This document shows positions 26,822 to 35,994 of a DNA stretch of 64,000 bases, piece after piece. The notes beneath the pieces are model-generated. The model had not been told where the DNA came from. It saw only the letters and a program-made list of their open reading frames with translations, and did no database searches. Position 1 is the first letter of the stretch. Every line of letters begins with the position of its first letter. This DNA is from Halanaerobacter jeridensis (lineage in GTDB: Bacteria > Bacillota > Halanaerobiia > Halobacteroidales > Halobacteroidaceae): contig NZ_JAFBDQ010000008.1 in assembly GCF_016908315.1 (NCBI RefSeq), positions 1 through 64,000 of the forward strand. Reading direction: 5' to 3'. Made by a program: the position numbers and the translations under genes.

Positions 26822-27751
26822 TTATTTAGTTCCCAATAATTCATAATTCCTATGAGCACTTAAATATACCTTACCTCCAAATTTTTTCTCTATTTTTTGC
26901 TCAATATAAGTTAAGATTTTATTTTTTAATTTTTGATCTTCGTGTTTAGCTTGAGAGGGGTCAGTTTTCCCACTATACTTCAACTTATCTTCCCAATCCA
27001 TATTATTAATCCACTCTTTCATCACATCAGGATGAGTACCATTATAAACTGGCAATCTATTTAATGGTCCATAATCAAATTCTTCAGGCTCTCCGTCATG
27101 AAATTCCTCTGCTTTATCTTTGCCCCAATGAATAGTATGAAACGCTTTGCGTTTCTTCTCCATATACCGTGGAGGACGTACCCAACCATAATGGAATATT
27201 TCTGCATTAGCATGAGCAGCTTTTGGTTTTTCTCCATTTTTCTTTCTAAATCCTTGAGCACTATTATTAGACCTAATGTTGCAATTGTTTTTTATCACTC
27301 TAACTTCCCGTTTATACCAGCCATGACTAATCTGATAGTGTCGATAATCTCCCCAAAAGTGCCGATAATCAAATACTAAAGCCTCCACTTCATCATCATC
27401 TGCTAATTCAATACATCTATCTTTAATTATTGGCAAATACTTTTCATGTACTATCTCGTCGGCCTGAATATAAAAACACCAATCACCTGTACAGTGTTCT
27501 AAAGCTAAGTTAGTTTGTTCAGCATGGATAACTCCATTTCTTTGACTTTCGATATCCCACTCTGTATCAATTATTTTAATCTTATCACTATCTATACTTT
27601 CAATTCTTTCTCGGGTATAATCATCCTCATCACCCTTACCTACTGCTACTACAAATTCATCACAAATAGGCAAAACAGATTCAATTGCTTCCTTAATTGG
27701 ATAGTATAATTTAGTTGCATTTCTAACCATTGAAAATCCACTTATCTTCAT
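26822..27751 (-). CDS. Glycosyltransferase family 2
   Basis: A 309-residue GT-A glycosyltransferase. It opens with MKISGFSMVRNATKLYYPIK and ICDEFVVAVGKGDEDDYT, the nucleotide-binding start of GT2 proteins. The metal-binding DxD equivalent is GDWCFYIQADEIVHEKY. HGWYKREVRVIKN and AEIFHYGWVRPPRYMEKK follow, as in the WaaE/KdtX-like branch that acts on LPS cores. Neighbours are the kinase and a sulfotransferase. Donor unknown. Confidence 0.85.
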   Translation of the reverse strand: MKISGFSMVRNATKLYYPIKEAIESVLPICDEFVVAVGKGDEDDYTRERIESIDSDKIKIIDTEWDIESQRNGVIHAEQTNLALEHCTGDWCFYIQADEIVHEKYLPIIKDRCIELADDDEVEALVFDYRHFWGDYRHYQISHGWYKREVRVIKNNCNIRSNNSAQGFRKKNGEKPKAAHANAEIFHYGWVRPPRYMEKKRKAFHTIHWGKDKAEEFHDGEPEEFDYGPLNRLPVYNGTHPDVMKEWINNMDWEDKLKYSGKTDPSQAKHEDQKLKNKILTYIEQKIEKKFGGKVYLSAHRNYELLGTK

Positions 27752-27790
27752 ATTTTACACCCCTCTGCAATAATTAAAATATCCACTCTA

Positions 27791-28645
27791 CTAATTCTTA
27801 ACTCCCTTAGTAGGTGCCCCATGATAAAATCTATTTATAAGTTTTTCTATATTTCTATAATAAATTTTTCTATACATTTTAAAAGCTTTCATCTTTAGAC
27901 TAGGGAATTGGTAATCTTGATTCTCATTTTTAAATTTGCTTTCTCTTTTATTTATATTAGCAATCTTATTTATCTCTTCTCTAAAATTATTATAAGCATG
28001 ATTATATAATTTCATATCTAATTTATTATTTTCTTTAACAGCATCTAATTGTTCAGCAGTTAGTCCGTCAGCATATTTATCATGTTTTCTATTAGAATTA
28101 ACTCGTATTTTCTCATAATTAATATTAAATGAATTATTCATTTTATTTTTTAATAGAATAAGTGATTTATCAAATTGTTCTACAAAGCCTATAAAAAAGA
28201 ATTGGTCAATAACTTCTTTAGCCCTTTTTAAATTATTTTCCCCAACTAACTTTTTAACCATAAAATTATTAAAATAATTTTCTTCTAAAAATGATTCAAA
28301 ATCCCAGTCTATCCCCATCATATTTTTCTGAAAATAATATTGTGACATATATCTTTCAACTGGGTCACGTAGAAGAGTTACATAATTAATATTTCTATCA
28401 AGCACTTCCTCATAACCAAATTTTGGTCTGAGCCCATGACTTGACATAGCTTTAGTGTAAGGAAAAATTTTCAAAATCGTTTTAACTTCTTTTGGAGTTA
28501 AAACATTATCATCTTTATTGGTCCAATAATGCCACGCTGTTAAATTAAGAAATGACAAAAAATAATTATTAATTAAAATAGATTTAAAAGAAGTTCCTGC
28601 TGATTTCTCAATATGAATAAACATTAATAAATCTTTAGATTTCAA
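27791..28645 (-). CDS. Sulfotransferase family 2 protein
   Basis: A 284-residue sulfotransferase of the type found in heparan and chondroitin sulfotransferases. The PAPS loop is LLMFIHIEKSAGTSFKSIL (6-24), with Lys in EKSAGTS. The 3'-phosphate site is YVTLLRDPVERYMSQYYF. It comes from a different subfamily than the two sulfotransferases at 4698 and 6919. It lies right after the decayed sulfotransferase at 28669-28986 and before a GT2, so a sugar of the LPS or polysaccharide is the likely acceptor. Confidence 0.85.
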   Translation of the reverse strand: MKSKDLLMFIHIEKSAGTSFKSILINNYFLSFLNLTAWHYWTNKDDNVLTPKEVKTILKIFPYTKAMSSHGLRPKFGYEEVLDRNINYVTLLRDPVERYMSQYYFQKNMMGIDWDFESFLEENYFNNFMVKKLVGENNLKRAKEVIDQFFFIGFVEQFDKSLILLKNKMNNSFNINYEKIRVNSNRKHDKYADGLTAEQLDAVKENNKLDMKLYNHAYNNFREEINKIANINKRESKFKNENQDYQFPSLKMKAFKMYRKIYYRNIEKLINRFYHGAPTKGVKN

Positions 28646-28668
28646 ACTATCATCTCCTATAAAACAAT

Positions 28669-28986
28669 TTACTTATTATTCATCCTAATTACAATCATAA
28701 TATTTTTCATATGTTCGCCCACAATCTCTTCAAATTGCTCTACAATCACGAATAATATGTATTAATTTAAATTCTTTATCGAAAAAATCTATAATTTTAC
28801 CAAAATGAAGTACATTTTTAGGAGTTTTCTCACACCAACGTTTAGAATCTTCAGAAATATTACTTAGCAAAATTTCACGATAAAAACGGTACATTGGTTT
28901 AGGAAAAAATTTATTAAATTTAGCATCTTTATTCCAATTTGCAAAAACAATTGCTTCTTTATCTAAAGCATATATTTTCTTTAGAT
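28669..28986 (-). pseudogene. Decayed sulfotransferase gene (fragment)
   Basis: The gap is not empty. Reading the minus strand from 28986, one frame gives RWCEKTPKNVLHFGKII and then KEFKLIHIIRDCRAI before a stop. These align with WGDKTPINTLNL and YIHIIRDGRDAVNSY of the intact sulfotransferase at 6919. After the stop, another frame continues with QFEEIVGEHMKNIMIV, which matches the later IKYEEFVSSPE region. The N-terminal PAPS loop is missing and the part between the 3'-phosphate site and the later element is deleted. It overlaps the end of the upstream GT4 gene by a few bases. Confidence 0.8.
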
Positions 28987-29922
28987 TGTGCCTGTATCTA
29001 TTACATTTTGATACTTTTTCAAATATCCTTCTGCCATATGAACATGTGTGAAATTATTTAAAACCCTTTGCCGACAAGCATCTGCATCAATTTGGTCTAT
29101 ATTATTAACTGCTGCTTTATATTCTTCATAACTATCACATCTAAACCCTACATCTTCAGTTACAATTTCAGGCATAGCCCCATTTTGACTAGTAATAACT
29201 GGAGTACCACTCACTAAAGCTTCTATTGTAACTAATCCAAACGGTTCTTCACATAAAGTTGGGAAAATTAATGCTTTACTATTACAAAGTAACTTCTTTT
29301 TCTTTAATCCACCGACCATTCCTTTATAATGCAAATATCTAGATAAACTAAGTCTCCACCCACCAGCTATATCTAATTCAAATTTCATATCTTTAGCCAA
29401 TTTAATCGCAGTTTTAACATTTTTAGCTGGATAACTTACTTTAGATAGGAATAAATAATTCCCTTCTTTAAACTTTTGATACAAAAACTCATCCGGATCC
29501 AAACCATGATAAACAAATTCTTTTCTACCATTAACTTCAGCATGCTTTTGACTTGCAAAAATAGTATTTGGTAAAATAGTTTCATCATAACTATCACGAG
29601 CTTTACCTAACCAATGAAAAGTAACTACATAAGGAAAGTCAGGCTCTTCTTTAGGGTTAAAATGAAAATGAACTATATCAAAATCATCAGGCAAATACTT
29701 GAATATTTCTTTTTCTTTCCCAGCTTTTCTTAAATTATTGATTCCTTCTTTAACATTTATAATTTCTAAATTATTATCTTCTAAAGAACACTTTCCATCA
29801 TTAATTATATAAACTTTATGTCCGAAATGCAAAAGTCCTTTAGCTAGCCAAGCAACTACTCGTTGAGTACCACCATATTTTTCAGGTGGAATATCCCCAT
29901 TACAAACTAAAACAACTTTCAT
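28981..29922 (-). CDS. Glycosyltransferase family 4, short form
   Basis: A 313-residue GT4 protein, shorter than the usual 350-390. PPEKYGGTQRVVAWLAKGL near the N-terminus, DIVHFHFNPKEEPDFPYVV, and the donor motif FPTLCEEPFGLVTIEALVSG (E-x7-E intact) are present. NYLFLSKVSYPAKNVKTAI begins the C-terminal domain. The N-terminal domain is trimmed; this compact form occurs in other bacterial GT4 proteins and no frameshift is visible. The ATG at 29922 follows AAAGGAGA. Donor and acceptor unknown. Confidence 0.85.
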   Translation of the reverse strand: MKVVLVCNGDIPPEKYGGTQRVVAWLAKGLLHFGHKVYIINDGKCSLEDNNLEIINVKEGINNLRKAGKEKEIFKYLPDDFDIVHFHFNPKEEPDFPYVVTFHWLGKARDSYDETILPNTIFASQKHAEVNGRKEFVYHGLDPDEFLYQKFKEGNYLFLSKVSYPAKNVKTAIKLAKDMKFELDIAGGWRLSLSRYLHYKGMVGGLKKKKLLCNSKALIFPTLCEEPFGLVTIEALVSGTPVITSQNGAMPEIVTEDVGFRCDSYEEYKAAVNNIDQIDADACRQRVLNNFTHVHMAEGYLKKYQNVIDTGTI

Positions 29923-30051
29923 ATGAATTTTCTCCTTTCAATAATTCTTTTATTTTTTTACAAAAAATAATTCAATTTTCTAAGTATTTACGAAAATTAT
30001 TATATCTTATTTGCTTTAAAATTAAAAGGAATGCCCAAAATTATCTATAAA

Positions 30052-30078
30052 TAAAAATCTCGAGCTCTTAACTCGAGA
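30052..30078 (-). terminator. Terminator after the heptosyltransferase
   Basis: Minus strand TCTCGAG, 7-base loop, CTCGAGA, then TTTTTATTTAT. It lies 12 bases after the stop at 30090 and separates the heptosyltransferase transcript from the glycosyltransferases downstream. Confidence 0.8.
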
Positions 30079-30089
30079 AAATTATATTA

Positions 30090-31109
30090 TTATCTATTTT
30101 TGGTTATCGCATTAAATACTTTATTAACTTTAACCTTCTCCAAACAATCGTGATGTTCTAATGGACACTCATGTTCCCCACAAGGGCGACATTCAATATC
30201 ATGAGTAATAATTTGATGTTCTTCACCATAAGGATGATATTTTTTCTCATTTGACGGGCCAAATAAAGTAATCGTAGGTGTTCCTACTGCAGCCGTCACA
30301 TGTACTGGACCACTATCACCACTGACCATCACATCAATTTTATCTGCCAAAGCAGTTAACTCCTCTAAAGTAGTCTCTCCTGCTAGGCTAACTACATCTT
30401 CTCCCATCAGTTCTCTAATTTCATCAACCCGCTCTATATCACTTGGACCACCAGTAAAGATTACTTCTCCTGCTTCCTTTTTAATTAATTTATCAGCTAA
30501 TGCTGCAAATTTTTCTTTCGGCCAGCGCTTAGTCTGCCAACTACCACCTGTATTTAAAGCAATTATGTTTTGCTTTGGATTTAAATTATAACTAGCTAAT
30601 AATTCTTCCACATTGTCTGCTGCACTTTCTTTTACTTTTAACTCTAATTCAGATTCAGGCAGTTCCAAAAAACCTAAGTCTCTTAAAAACTGACGATAAA
30701 CTTCTACCATATGAGCCTCATCTAAGCGAGGTAATTCCTGATCAAGAAAAAGTCCCCGCCCTTTATCTCCAAAGCCCACACTATAATCCGGGCCAATCAC
30801 CTTCATCAGCAGCGCAGTCCGCCAATTACCATGAATATTCAGCCCTAAATCATAGTTATTGCCACTTAAAGACCGCGCAAAGTTCCAGCTCTCTAAGATA
30901 CTCCACTTCTTATTATAGCCGTATACATTGTCTAAGTACGGATTATCTTCGATAATTGATACAAAATTAGCATTAGCTACAAAATCAATTCTCGCCTCAG
31001 GATATTTATCACGCAAATTCTTAATAAACGGTGTCGCAAAAATCAAATCACCGAGATATAATAGATCTATCACTACTATGCGATCGGCATTTTTTACCTC
31101 ATCTTCCAT
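30090..31109 (-). CDS. Heptosyltransferase family (GT9) protein
   Basis: An ADP-heptose:LPS heptosyltransferase-like GT-B enzyme of 339 residues. The GT9 start RIVVIDLLYLGDLIFATP carries the Asp of the acceptor site. SVGFGDKGRGLFL, IALNTGGSWQTKRWP and VSGDSGPVHVTAAVGTP (the ADP-heptose GDSGP loop) are intact. A Cys-rich tail, ECRPCGEHECPLEHHDC, matches the tail of the fusion protein upstream. I start at the ATG at 31109, 9 bases after AAAGGA, not at the earlier in-frame ATG at 31133. It presumably adds the next heptose after the fused enzyme. Confidence 0.88.
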   Translation of the reverse strand: MEDEVKNADRIVVIDLLYLGDLIFATPFIKNLRDKYPEARIDFVANANFVSIIEDNPYLDNVYGYNKKWSILESWNFARSLSGNNYDLGLNIHGNWRTALLMKVIGPDYSVGFGDKGRGLFLDQELPRLDEAHMVEVYRQFLRDLGFLELPESELELKVKESAADNVEELLASYNLNPKQNIIALNTGGSWQTKRWPKEKFAALADKLIKKEAGEVIFTGGPSDIERVDEIRELMGEDVVSLAGETTLEELTALADKIDVMVSGDSGPVHVTAAVGTPTITLFGPSNEKKYHPYGEEHQIITHDIECRPCGEHECPLEHHDCLEKVKVNKVFNAITKNR

Positions 31110-31165
31110 ACAATCATCCTTTCTATAAAACAAATCTAACAGTACCTACATTAAATCAGAACAGT

Positions 31166-31186
31166 AGATTTGGCGGTGCCAAATCT
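31166..31186. repeat. Small palindromic repeat, copy A
   Basis: AGATTTGGC, GGT, GCCAAATCT: a 9-bp stem followed by CTACA. A variant with compensating changes in the stem occurs at 59928-59948, also followed by CTACA. Confidence 0.65.
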
Positions 31187-31190
31187 CTAC

Positions 31191-31226
31191 AACAATAATA
31201 ATAATCATGTGATTATTATTATTGTT
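31191..31226. repeat. 17-bp inverted repeat at the end of the Kdo/heptose transferase fusion
   Basis: AACAATAATAATAATCA and its exact complement are separated by 2 bases. It covers the last codons and stop of the fusion gene on the minus strand. There is no T run after it, so terminator function is doubtful. Confidence 0.6.
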
Positions 31227-33555
31227 GTTTTTTAATAATTTGATATACTTGACGTACCGTTATTCGTTCCATACATAAATGATTCTCCCGCGGGCATTCT
31301 CGCTCCCAACAATTCTTACACTCTATATCAGGCTGAATCACAATATGCTGCTCACCATAAGGACCATGGGTCTGAGGATTAGTTGGCCCCATTAGCACAA
31401 TAGATTGTGTCCCTTGGGCTACTGCTAAATGCATTGGACCAGTATCTCCTCCTACAAACATGTCCACTCTGGTATACAGTTCAGCTAACTCTTTTAAATT
31501 AGTTTCTCCGGCTAGATTATAGGCTTCTTCGTCCATCATTTCAATAATCTCACTTACTCCACTTTTATCTCCAGGACCACCTGTAAACAATACTGTACAA
31601 TCTAAATCTGTGATTAATCTATCAGCCAATTTAGCATAACGCTCTTCTAACCAATTCTTTGCTTCCCAGGTAGTGAAAGGATTAATCGCTATTAATTTTT
31701 CTCTCTCTTCTATCTCTAAATCTTCTAATAGTTCACTAACTTCTTCTTGTACTGCCTCCGGCAGTTCTATATCAAATTCAACCTCTTCAACTTCAGCTCC
31801 TAATGCTTGGGCCAAATGCAAATTACGCTCAATTTGATGTACTTCTTCATCAGGCATTGTCACCTGCTGATTATAGAATAGTGTACTTCCTTCACGACCA
31901 TTAGCCGGGCCAATTCTCCGCTGAGCTCCACTTAAATAGGTAGTTAAGCCGCTCTTGAACAACCCATGCACATCCAAAGCCACATCAAAATCATACTCTT
32001 CCTTTAGATCATCAAAAAACTCTTTACCGTGCTTTAAAGTCTCCCATTTAGCATCTTTAAAATCTGCTCGCCATTCTTCTTTAGGCAGTAAAATAACATT
32101 ATCTAAATTCGGATTATCCTCCACTAAATCATAAGCTAGGCTTTGCACTATCCAACTGATCTCTGCCTGCGGATAAGCTTTACGTAGTGCACTAGCTATT
32201 GGTAGAGCATGAATCATATCACCAATCGCACTCAGACGCACACATAAAATATGCTGTTCTTTGATTAATGAGCCTGCTAAAGCAGCATTCTCTTGCGCTG
32301 CTCCTTGATTCTTCTCAATCATCGCTACCGCTGCTTCATTTTTAGACTGTAATTCTTCTCTATTGTTCAGATAATAATTCATCTCTGCAGTCAACTCTTC
32401 AGCATCATCAACTTGAATTCCCACCTCATGATCAAATAACAAGGCCGTACTATCTTTAAAATTAAACATATGCGGGCCAAAAAATACTAATTTACCCTGC
32501 GCAGCAGGTTCTAAGACATTATGTCCCCCACGCTCTATTAAACTGCCTCCTACAAACACTAAATCAGCTAAACCATATAACTGAGCCAACTCACCAATAG
32601 TATCAACAATAATTACAGACTCTTGCTCAGGGTCTCTACTATCAATTTCACTACGTTTAATAGTCTCTATCCCCTGCTCTTGATATAACTCCTGCAATTC
32701 ATCAGCCCGCTCTACATAACGCGGTGCCACTATCAATACTAAATCAGGCCACTTTTCTTTCAATTCTGTATACAAGGACAACAATTGTTCTTCTTCATTA
32801 TCATGAGTACTACCTAAGACTACTATCGGCTGTTGAGGATCTAATTTATACTCTTGATACAATTTATCCTTTGCTGCTTGACTAGTCGTACCATAATCTT
32901 GATCAAATTTAGTATTCCCATTATTCTCTACTTTATCTTCAGGGGCTCCCAATTCAATAATTCGTTCTTTATCTAATTCAGACTGCATACTAAAGTAATC
33001 AACTTTAGATAATAGATCATCTAAGACCGGACCTAAATAACGATAGTGTTTAATACTATCATCACTGATTCTACCACTAGCAATCATTACTTTAGCCCCT
33101 TGACGATGCGCCTGTTTAATAAAATTCGGCCACAGCTCAGTTTCCATAATCACTATTAACTCCGGATTAATCTGATAAAAAACTCGTTTAACTACCTGCG
33201 GTAAGTCTAAAGGAAAATAAATAAACTCATCTGCTTCATCAATTATCTTTGCTGCCATTTCTTGACCAGTAGCAGTCATCGTTGAAAACAAAAATTTATG
33301 CTCCGGAAATTCACGACGCAGTTCCGTCACTAAAGGACTCGCTGCTCCAGCTTCTCCTACCGAAGCTCCATGAATCCATACAGTAGGCTGATCTTGAAAA
33401 GTAGCTTGGATAACCTCCGGCAGCCAACCAAATCTTTCTTTCAACCCCCGCCACTCTTCATCACCAAATAAAATTTTATAAATTAATACCGGTAAATATA
33501 ATAACGCTACTACAGTTAATATTAGATTGTATAATAAGTAAACTACTTTCTTCAC
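31219..33555 (-). CDS. waaA: Kdo transferase (WaaA)-heptosyltransferase (GT9) fusion
   Basis: A 778-residue two-domain enzyme. Residues 1-425 are a full Kdo transferase: an N-terminal membrane anchor (about 4-28), VWIHGASVGEAGAA (59-72), LFSTMTATGQ, VIMETELWPNFIKQA, VLGSTHDNEEEQLL and the donor-site stretch FVGGSLIERGGHNVLEPAAQ. From about 427, a complete GT9 heptosyltransferase starts (HILCVRLSAIGDMIHALP), with DVALDVHGLFKSG, AINPFTTWEAKNWLEE and VGGDTGPMHLAVAQGTQ, and ends in a Cys-rich tail (ECKNCWERECPRENHLC). One protein could thus add Kdo to lipid A precursor and then the first heptose. In other bacteria these are separate proteins. The reading frame is continuous and both parts are complete. 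Confidence 0.92.
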   Translation of the reverse strand: MKKVVYLLYNLILTVVALLYLPVLIYKILFGDEEWRGLKERFGWLPEVIQATFQDQPTVWIHGASVGEAGAASPLVTELRREFPEHKFLFSTMTATGQEMAAKIIDEADEFIYFPLDLPQVVKRVFYQINPELIVIMETELWPNFIKQAHRQGAKVMIASGRISDDSIKHYRYLGPVLDDLLSKVDYFSMQSELDKERIIELGAPEDKVENNGNTKFDQDYGTTSQAAKDKLYQEYKLDPQQPIVVLGSTHDNEEEQLLSLYTELKEKWPDLVLIVAPRYVERADELQELYQEQGIETIKRSEIDSRDPEQESVIIVDTIGELAQLYGLADLVFVGGSLIERGGHNVLEPAAQGKLVFFGPHMFNFKDSTALLFDHEVGIQVDDAEELTAEMNYYLNNREELQSKNEAAVAMIEKNQGAAQENAALAGSLIKEQHILCVRLSAIGDMIHALPIASALRKAYPQAEISWIVQSLAYDLVEDNPNLDNVILLPKEEWRADFKDAKWETLKHGKEFFDDLKEEYDFDVALDVHGLFKSGLTTYLSGAQRRIGPANGREGSTLFYNQQVTMPDEEVHQIERNLHLAQALGAEVEEVEFDIELPEAVQEEVSELLEDLEIEEREKLIAINPFTTWEAKNWLEERYAKLADRLITDLDCTVLFTGGPGDKSGVSEIIEMMDEEAYNLAGETNLKELAELYTRVDMFVGGDTGPMHLAVAQGTQSIVLMGPTNPQTHGPYGEQHIVIQPDIECKNCWERECPRENHLCMERITVRQVYQIIKKQQ

Positions 33556-33619
33556 AATTTTATACCCCTTTATTAATTAAATTTCTCACAATTACGTTTA
33601 CCATATTAATTTTTATTAT

Positions 33620-33648
33620 ATATTATTTTCAGCCAAGTTTAAAGTCAA
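33620..33648 (-). promoter_or_regulatory. Sigma-A promoter of the waaA fusion operon
   Basis: Minus strand TTGACT (33648-33643), exact 17-base spacer, TAATAT (33625-33620), about 65-70 bases before the start at 33555. Confidence 0.7.
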
Positions 33649-33722
33649 TACTAACGAAATGGGCTAAAGCCCATCGAGCTATGAGCTACGAGCTTTGATC
33701 TTTGAGAGAGGAGCTAAAAAGC

Positions 33723-33755
33723 AAAAAAAGGCAGTAGAAAATTTCTACTGCCTTT
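33723..33755 (-). terminator. Terminator after lptD
   Basis: Minus strand AAAGGCAGTAGAAA, one-base loop, TTTCTACTGCCTTT, then a run of Ts. It lies about 95 bases after the lptD stop, beyond the purine-rich repeat. Confidence 0.88.
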
Positions 33756-33778
33756 AAACTCTCTATTATTCTAGCCCT

Positions 33779-33848
33779 TGTCTTTCTTACTATTTTTTCT
33801 TTCTCTTTTATCTTCTTACTCTTTACTTCTTACTCTTTACTATTCTTA
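33779..33848. repeat. Purine-rich (minus strand) degenerate repeat after lptD
   Basis: Plus strand units TTCTTACTCTTTACT recur several times. The tract touches the lptD stop codon. Same family as 12664, 15905, 35765 and 62556. Confidence 0.6.
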
Positions 33849-35750
33849 CTAATACTTAAGGTCTACCCCAAAATCTATTCCTTGTTCCGGTAAATCAAAG
33901 CCGATATTAACATTGAAACAATCAAACTGCCGTGTGAAATCTAATTCCAGTTCTTCTAGCGCATCTTCATCCTCTTGAGCTGCAAAATCATATAAAGTAT
34001 TAATCTCTACATCCCAATAAGGGAACTCTTTTTGTTCAGTTACAAATTTATAAGTCAATCTTAACTCATTTTGCCACTCAGTTTCATCTCTTTCAATTGG
34101 TGCTACTCCATTATCACTATCTCCTTTAATTTGATAGCGATAAGCAGCTTCTAAATTATGATATTCATTAATCTGATAATCACTGCTTAATACCATTCCG
34201 AAGTTATGATAATCTTGCTCTAATTCATAATAGCTTTTATTACCTCTTAACTCCCAACCCACAGCTAAATCTTCATTAGCCTGCCATTCATCTCTTAGAC
34301 GAGCAGAAATATAATGTCGCTCTCCTAATTCCGGGTCAGTCAATTGATCAAAAGTAAACGGTGTCTCTCCAGCAGTATTAAAATAATGATAATCTAAATT
34401 CAAATCTGCGCCCCAGAAATCTTGCTTAGAACCTAGATTAAAATCATAAGTCTGATATTGATCTTCTGTATCATAGTCGGCAATACTATACTTACTATGC
34501 CAATATAAATCTAGACCATCAGACAATTCAATTTGATTATTATCTAAGTGTAGATTGAACTGTTTTCTAATTGTCTCTACATTAGTTTCTGGCTCATAAA
34601 TCTGACCAACTTTTAGGTTAGTAGATAGTTTGGTATTTCCAACTACTTTACGATTTTTAGTACCTAACCACACTTCTGGTTTATAATTCTCTTCACTATC
34701 TTCACTACCCTGTACTCGCCAATAATAATCTCCCATTTCATCAGTAATTATTAATTTTTTATCCATCTTCTGGTCAATATCATCTGCATCTCTACGCAGT
34801 CTTAGAGATAAATCTGGGCCTTGACGTTTTAAATCCCAACTGGCTCGTGTTGACTCTTCTTTATAGTCTGCATCATCTTCATCTTCTTCAAAAAATGATT
34901 GTAGTTCTAAACGACTCTTCGTACTCCCAAATTGATTATTTAAGACAATATTCCCACCTAACCCAAACTTCCGATTATAATCAAGATAGCTATCTAATTC
35001 AAAATCTGAGTTTGGTTGATAAAGATAATCTAACTCTAAAACATCAGTACTTTCTCGGGCTACCTTAGCAAAAATATGACCTTCTAAATCTTCATTGATG
35101 TAATGATCATAATCAACTTCTAAATATAAACTATCATCATTATTGTAACCTATTTCAGGTTCTGGTACTGCATATTTTTTTCGTTCATCTTTATCAGTAT
35201 GGGTTACATACTTCGGTAAAGGCATTAACTTATTACCTTTAACCCATAGTTCAACTCCAGTTGCAATAATCTTGCCCTCGGTAGTTACTTCAATCTCTTC
35301 CGCTTTAATTTCATAATGCGGGTCATCATATTGACAAGCAGTAATCCCACTACCTTCAATCAGTAACTGCTCATCTTGAATATTGATTACTTCCCCACTA
35401 AAATACATCCCTTCATTTTCAGAAGCGGCATCATAAAATTTACCTTCTTGAGTCTGATAATTGTATTGTAATTTAGAACCTTCTAAAATCTGTTCAGCTT
35501 GGATTAAGACTACATTGCCTACTGCTTCAATCTCTTGCTTAGAAACATTAGCTACTACTTTATCCGCCCTAATTTCATCTGTACCAAATTTAATTACTAC
35601 ATTGTCTTGAGCTTTAATCAAGTTATTAGCCTCATCAAAAACAACATAGCCATCAGCATTAATAGTAAAAGCCTGTCCTTCAGCAGCCCCTGCTAAAGGA
35701 GTAGAAATGAAAATTATTAATATAATATAAAATATAATTGCTTTTTTCAT
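33849..35750 (-). CDS. lptD: LPS-assembly protein LptD
   Basis: The outer-membrane translocon that places LPS on the cell surface. After the signal peptide (1-23) comes a beta-jellyroll LptA-like domain (about 25-200; ADGYVVFDEANNLIKAQDN, IRADKVVANVSKQEIEAVGN). The family motif ITACQYDDPHYEIKA (137-150), the region PLPKYVTHT and a long acidic beta-barrel follow. At 633 residues it is shorter than E. coli LptD (784). Only two Cys residues are seen in the mature protein (Cys139 and one near 611); E. coli has four, so at most one inter-domain disulfide is possible. No LptE is recognisable nearby. It lies far from the lptCABF cluster. Confidence 0.88.
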   Translation of the reverse strand: MKKAIIFYIILIIFISTPLAGAAEGQAFTINADGYVVFDEANNLIKAQDNVVIKFGTDEIRADKVVANVSKQEIEAVGNVVLIQAEQILEGSKLQYNYQTQEGKFYDAASENEGMYFSGEVINIQDEQLLIEGSGITACQYDDPHYEIKAEEIEVTTEGKIIATGVELWVKGNKLMPLPKYVTHTDKDERKKYAVPEPEIGYNNDDSLYLEVDYDHYINEDLEGHIFAKVARESTDVLELDYLYQPNSDFELDSYLDYNRKFGLGGNIVLNNQFGSTKSRLELQSFFEEDEDDADYKEESTRASWDLKRQGPDLSLRLRRDADDIDQKMDKKLIITDEMGDYYWRVQGSEDSEENYKPEVWLGTKNRKVVGNTKLSTNLKVGQIYEPETNVETIRKQFNLHLDNNQIELSDGLDLYWHSKYSIADYDTEDQYQTYDFNLGSKQDFWGADLNLDYHYFNTAGETPFTFDQLTDPELGERHYISARLRDEWQANEDLAVGWELRGNKSYYELEQDYHNFGMVLSSDYQINEYHNLEAAYRYQIKGDSDNGVAPIERDETEWQNELRLTYKFVTEQKEFPYWDVEINTLYDFAAQEDEDALEELELDFTRQFDCFNVNIGFDLPEQGIDFGVDLKY

Positions 35751-35764
35751 TATTAACCTGACCT

Positions 35765-35950
35765 CTCTATTTTTTCTTTACTCATTATTGGTCACTCATC
35801 ACTGCTTTTATCTTTTTTTAATTTTTACTGTTTACTTCTTTTTGGTTTCTGTTTTTTCTCTTCACTGCCTTTCTTGCTACTTCTTTTTTGTTTCTGTTTT
35901 TTCTCTTTACTCATCACTGATCACTATCACTTTTTACTAGTTACTGTTCT
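35765..35950. repeat. Purine-rich (minus strand) degenerate repeat
   Basis: Plus strand stretch of CT-rich units including a near-perfect internal duplication: CTTCTTTTTGGTTTCTGTTT and CTTCTTTTTTGTTTCTGTTT, each followed by TTTCTC. It lies between the beta-barrel gene and lptD and fills most of the 35751-35994 gap. Confidence 0.65.
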
Positions 35951-35994
35951 TATTATATAAAACCTCGGCTTAACTTTAAAGAAGAAAATATTAC

